Shown one piece after another: positions 60,792 through 64,000 of a stretch of 64,000 nucleotides of DNA. The notes beneath the pieces are model-generated. The model did no database searches, had not been told where the DNA came from, and was given only the letters and a program-made list of their open reading frames with translations. The translations under genes and the position numbers were made by a program. Source of the stretch: Acuticoccus sediminis (lineage in GTDB: Bacteria > Pseudomonadota > Alphaproteobacteria > Rhizobiales > Amorphaceae); assembly GCF_003258595.1 (NCBI RefSeq), contig NZ_QHHQ01000001.1:124001-188000 (forward strand), written 5' to 3'. Positions within the stretch are counted from its first letter, which is position 1, and every line of letters begins with the position of its first letter.

Positions 60792-61067
60792 CTAATTGTA
60801 GATTTCGATTTCGAGCGCCTGGATGACGGCGTTGTGGTCCCCGAACTCTCCCATGATCTTCTTGCGCGGCCCGGGAAATTCGCGGACGAGGGTCGGCGTG
60901 GCCATGATCTTCGCACGCTCGGCCCGCTCGGGGTCTTTCAGAACGTCGATGAACTCCAGCTCGTGACGGTCCGTGAGGTGGCTCCGCGCGATCGCCTGGA
61001 TGTGCCGGATCGCGGCGTAGGAGCGGGCGCTCTCGCCGCTGATGTAGAGACTCAGGCGGAAGATCAT
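60792..61067 (-). CDS. kaiB: KaiB clock protein
   Basis: Thioredoxin-like fold protein that binds the KaiC CI ring. 91 residues from ATG 61067, overlapping the receiver-protein stop by 4 bases (ATGA). Family features: FRLSLYISGESARSYAAI, LEFIDVLKDPERAERAKIMATPTLVREFPGP, and the conserved cis-Pro region. The start is chosen from the overlap and the family N-terminus. Length is typical. Confidence 0.93.
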   Translation of the reverse strand: MIFRLSLYISGESARSYAAIRHIQAIARSHLTDRHELEFIDVLKDPERAERAKIMATPTLVREFPGPRKKIMGEFGDHNAVIQALEIEIYN

Positions 61068-61897
61068 CGCATGACCTCGCCCCGCTCGATTGCGGCCTGG
61101 GAGCGGTAATATTCGAGGACGCCGCCCATCATCTCGAGCGCGAAGAGGCGTCCCTCGACGACGATCTGGCACTGCCGCTCGATCGGAAGCTCGCCCGAAG
61201 CGAGGTCGAGCGCCGCGGCATGGACGGCGACAATGTCCTTCGTCGCACAGTTGAGCTTGCCGAGCCGCTCGGCGATCTCGGACATGCCCTGGCGCGGCTT
61301 GCGCATCTTGGCATTGACCGCCGTCGTGTAGCTGAGGAGCGTCTCGTAATAGCGCCAGACGCAGGTGTTGAACTGCTCAGGCTCGCGTGCCCGCAGTGGG
61401 CTGAGGTGGGGGCGTCCCTCCTGTCCGGTGGCGTCCGTCATCGCCTTGAAGCGGCTGCGCGCCTCGGTCATGGTGCGCAGCTCCTGCTCCCGCCTCCGCA
61501 CCACGGCGTAGCCGATCGCCCGGGTGAGCGCCCGCGCCTGAAGCTCGTTCTTGCCGAGATAGTCCTCCGCCCCGGCGGCGAGGCAGTCAAGCGCCATCGA
61601 GTCGCCGTCGGCGCCGGTCAGGACGATGATCGGCGCGTGCGAGAGGTCGCGCACCGCATAGACGCCGGACGCCCCGGCCGCATCCGGCAGGGTCAGGTCG
61701 AGAACCACGGCGTCGAAGCTCGTGCGGCGCAGGTGCTCCAGCGCGTCGGTGAGGTTCGTCGCCCGCGTGACGCGAAACTCGTCCCGGGGGCTCGCCTCGA
61801 GGTAGGCCCGCACGAGATCGGCGTCGCCATCAGCATCCTCGACGAGCAGGACCTTGATCAGCTGGGACGCGTTCGCGGTCGCTCTGGATGGAGCCAT
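61064..61897 (-). CDS. Receiver-domain protein with KaiA/RsbU-like helical C-terminus (candidate)
   Basis: First gene of the kai operon. 277 residues. Receiver domain 12-130 with the acidic pair LLVEDADGD, phospho-Asp67 in VVLDLTLPD, Thr in IVLTGAD and Lys116 in YLGKNE. After a linker, residues about 170-277 are all-helical (FNTCVWRYYETLLSYTTAVNA, ALEMMGGVLEYYRS) with no catalytic motif. A receiver plus helical domain beside kaiB and kaiC recalls KaiA-type architecture, but sequence alone does not prove homology. It could alternatively be the phosphorylation target of the operon's kinase. Confidence 0.75.
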   Translation of the reverse strand: MAPSRATANASQLIKVLLVEDADGDADLVRAYLEASPRDEFRVTRATNLTDALEHLRRTSFDAVVLDLTLPDAAGASGVYAVRDLSHAPIIVLTGADGDSMALDCLAAGAEDYLGKNELQARALTRAIGYAVVRRREQELRTMTEARSRFKAMTDATGQEGRPHLSPLRAREPEQFNTCVWRYYETLLSYTTAVNAKMRKPRQGMSEIAERLGKLNCATKDIVAVHAAALDLASGELPIERQCQIVVEGRLFALEMMGGVLEYYRSQAAIERGEVMR

Positions 61898-62364
61898 CCG
61901 ATCAGCCTCAACAATCCGGGCGGCGTGCAGTTGCCCAGGGCCAGGTCAGGCGCACACGTGGCGCGCCGCGACGGCAGCACCGACCTGACGCCCAAAACTT
62001 ATTTCACATTCGGCGCAGGCACTCAACTGGACCGAGCAGGCCCACAACTCCCCGACGACCTTGCGCCCGATCCGTCACGGTCGCCGTCACGATCCGGCCA
62101 ATCGTACATGGGACAACGTTTGGCGGCGGAGGGGCTTCGCCGAGCATCGGTGTCACCGCCGGCAGGTCCCGCCGGGCTCCAGATCCCTGATTTTCAGCAT
62201 TTTCGTCCCACGAGATAGAACTACTTTATCGAAAGACATGAACCTTTCGTAAGTTTGCGCAGTTGTCTTCGCGACATCATCCGAAACGTTGCAGCGCGCG
62301 CCGGTCCGTCGCGCGGACAGGGTCTTGCGTCCCACGAACACCGTAGGAACGAAAGGAGCAACGA
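61898..62364. other. Divergent region between kai operon and BCCT gene
   Basis: 467 bases with no convincing gene. GC falls around 62180-62260 (TTTTCAGCATTTTCG, CTACTTTATCGAAAG). A hairpin-capable CGCGCGCCGG-TCCG-TCGCGCG lies near 62295-62320, upstream of the transporter's RBS. Promoters for both directions are expected here. Confidence 0.45.
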
Positions 62365-64000
62365 ATGCCATCGGAAGTCCGCACAGCGCGGCTCGGCATT
62401 TTTCCACGGGTCAGCCCGCCCGTATTCGCCATCTCGGCCATCATCATACTGGGCTTCATCTTGTTCGGCGCCATCTTCACCGAGAGCGCCAAGGCCCTCT
62501 TCAGCGGAGCGCAGGCTGCGATCACCGTTCACTTCGGATGGTTCTTCATCGTCCTGGTGAACGTTGTTCTCATCCTGTGCATCTACCTCGCGTTCGGCCG
62601 GTACGGTGACATCCGGCTCGGCGAACAGGCCGAGGAGCCGGAATATGGCCTCCTGTCCTGGAGCGCGATGCTGTTCAGCGCCGGCATCGGCATCGGCCTG
62701 CTCTACTGGGCCACGGCCGAGCCGCTGTTCCACTTCTTCAGCCCGCCGCTGGCGACGGCCGAGAGCGAGGAGGCCGCCTCCCAGGCGATGGTTTTCGCCT
62801 TTCTGCACTGGGGCTTCCACGGCTGGGCGATCTACATCCTTGTGGCGCTGTCGCTCGCGTACTTCCACTTCCGCCGCGGCCTGCCGCTGTCGCCCCGCTC
62901 CGGCCTCTACCCGCTGATCGGCGACCGGATCTACGGACCGATCGGCCACACCGTGGACATCCTCGCCGTCTTCGGAACGATGTTCGGGATCGTGACGAGC
63001 CTGGGGCTCGGCGTGATGCAGATCAGCGGCGGCATGAACCGGGTGTTCGGCACGCCGGACACGATGTGGATGCAGATCCTCCTCATCGCCTTCATCACCG
63101 CGCTGGCGACGATCTCGGTGTTCCTCGGGCTCGACAAGGGGATCAAGCGGATCTCGAACTTCAACATCATCCTCTCCCTGGTGATGCTGGTGTTCTTCAT
63201 CGCCCTTGGGCCGACGCTCTTCATCTTCGACAGCTACATCGAGAACATCGGCAACTACCTGCGCGCCATCGTCGAGCGCTCGTTCTGGAACGAGGCCTAC
63301 TCCGGCGGCAACTGGCAGGGCGACTGGACCATCTTCTACTGGGCGTGGTGGGTGTCCTGGAGCCCGTTCGTCGGCATCTTCATCGCGCGGATCTCGCGCG
63401 GGCGCACGATCCGCGAGTTCGTGCTGGGCGTGCTCCTCATCCCCTGCTCGATCCTCTTCCTGTGGTTCACCGCGTTCGGCGGCACCGCGATCCACATGGA
63501 GATGACCGGCGACCCGGGCCTGATCGAGGCGACCAAGGCCGACTACGGCGACGCCGTCTTCAAGCTCATCGAGTACTTCCCGATGACGAACGTGCTCGCC
63601 GTCGTGATCATGGTCATGATCGTCGTCTGGTTCGTCACCTCGTCCGACAGCGGCAGCTTCGTCATCGACATGCTGACCGCCGGCGGCGACCGCGACCCGC
63701 CGAAGATCCAGCGCATCTTCTGGGCGACGACGGAGGGCGCGGTGGCGGCGGTGCTGCTCGTCGCGGGCGGGCTCAACGCGCTGCAGGCCGCCGCGGTGGT
63801 CGCGGGCTTCCCCTTCGCGTTCGTGCTGATCGCGCTCGGATACGGCCTGATGCGAGCGCTGGGGCGCGACAAGCTCATCCTCTACCGCCAGGCGCAGCTC
63901 TACCGCACCGCCGAAGAGGTCGACGCCAATACTCCGCCGGAGATCAAGCACTGGGAGGAGAGCGAGCCGATCCCGCGTCCGAGGCGCACCGGCCCCGCCC
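62365..64000 (+). CDS. BCCT-family osmolyte transporter, C-terminus cut by window edge
   Basis: Sodium- or proton-coupled importer of choline, betaine or carnitine. 545 residues visible from ATG 62365 with AAGGAG 7 bases upstream; the frame runs off the right edge. About twelve TM helices. Signatures: GIGIGLLYWATAEPLFHF, FGWGFHGWAIY-like LHWGFHGWAIY, and the BCCT motif FYWAWWVSWSPFVGIFIARISRGRTIREF with the aromatic-cage tryptophans. The choline genes at the other end of the window fit, but substrate is not fixed by sequence. Confidence 0.92.
   Translation, partial: MPSEVRTARLGIFPRVSPPVFAISAIIILGFILFGAIFTESAKALFSGAQAAITVHFGWFFIVLVNVVLILCIYLAFGRYGDIRLGEQAEEPEYGLLSWSAMLFSAGIGIGLLYWATAEPLFHFFSPPLATAESEEAASQAMVFAFLHWGFHGWAIYILVALSLAYFHFRRGLPLSPRSGLYPLIGDRIYGPIGHTVDILAVFGTMFGIVTSLGLGVMQISGGMNRVFGTPDTMWMQILLIAFITALATISVFLGLDKGIKRISNFNIILSLVMLVFFIALGPTLFIFDSYIENIGNYLRAIVERSFWNEAYSGGNWQGDWTIFYWAWWVSWSPFVGIFIARISRGRTIREFVLGVLLIPCSILFLWFTAFGGTAIHMEMTGDPGLIEATKADYGDAVFKLIEYFPMTNVLAVVIMVMIVVWFVTSSDSGSFVIDMLTAGGDRDPPKIQRIFWATTEGAVAAVLLVAGGLNALQAAAVVAGFPFAFVLIALGYGLMRALGRDKLILYRQAQLYRTAEEVDANTPPEIKHWEESEPIPRPRRTGPA

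Overview
The window is very GC-rich, densely coded bacterial chromosome with frequent GTG and TTG starts. The gene families (BetI/BetC with a ChoXWV-type choline transporter, a KaiBC locus with a two-component kinase, duplicated DUF1508, ExoY/GumC-type exopolysaccharide genes) point to an Alphaproteobacterium, probably Hyphomicrobiales (Rhizobiales). Genus cannot be settled from this sequence. No rRNA, tRNA, CRISPR array, insertion sequence or phage gene was found.

Layout. 1-4951: osmoprotectant locus, with choline-sulfatase (cut by the left edge) and betI facing away from a choline ABC transporter (choX, choW, choV). 5203-6735: RhlE-type RNA helicase with a cold-shock protein. 6889-7803: DapA-family sugar-acid enzyme. 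7897-19445: first exopolysaccharide region (pseudokinase-type Wzz, Wzx-like flippase, O-antigen polymerase-like protein, WcaJ-like initiating transferase, Wza-like lipoprotein, GT2 glycosyltransferase, and a giant Alg44-like PilZ/HlyD protein). 19597-32501: metabolic genes (TSUP exporter, DenD, FAH hydrolase with hydroxyacid dehydrogenase and an L-fuconate-type SDR, VOC protein, GST, DUF2254, nitronate monooxygenase, DUF1508, sulfotransferase-like protein, UxaA/GarD-type dehydratase). 32866-37822: nucleotide-sugar epimerase/reductase, pyrophosphatase, putative glycosyltransferase, gamma-glutamyltransferase. 38376-42547: second exopolysaccharide region (ExoY-like transferase and a complete Wzz/BY-kinase), preceded by an AT-rich island. 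42670-44853: ATP-dependent DNA ligase and a small hypothetical.

45330-57397 is the most unusual part. Seven same-strand genes encode an alkaline-phosphatase-superfamily protein, an alpha/beta hydrolase, two SDRs, a beta-propeller-like protein, an acyl carrier protein, and a roughly 1,790-residue protein. The last carries two PqqD-like domains, very long disordered segments including 13 perfect Ala-Thr-Glu repeats, an M50-type membrane domain whose HExxH motif is replaced by SRIAQ, and a HlyD adaptor. I do not know a described pathway with this composition and regard it as the best candidate for a new system.

57468-61897 is a four-gene clock-type operon on the minus strand: a receiver protein with a helical C-terminal domain, KaiB, KaiC with all three phosphorylation-site residues conserved, and a hybrid histidine kinase. 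The window ends inside a BCCT osmolyte transporter, so compatible-solute uptake genes lie at both ends.

Two recurring themes stand out. One is envelope and exopolysaccharide assembly controlled by tyrosine kinase and probably c-di-GMP. The other is the combination of a very long, acidic, disordered cytoplasmic region with a membrane anchor and a HlyD-like periplasmic domain, seen in both giant proteins.
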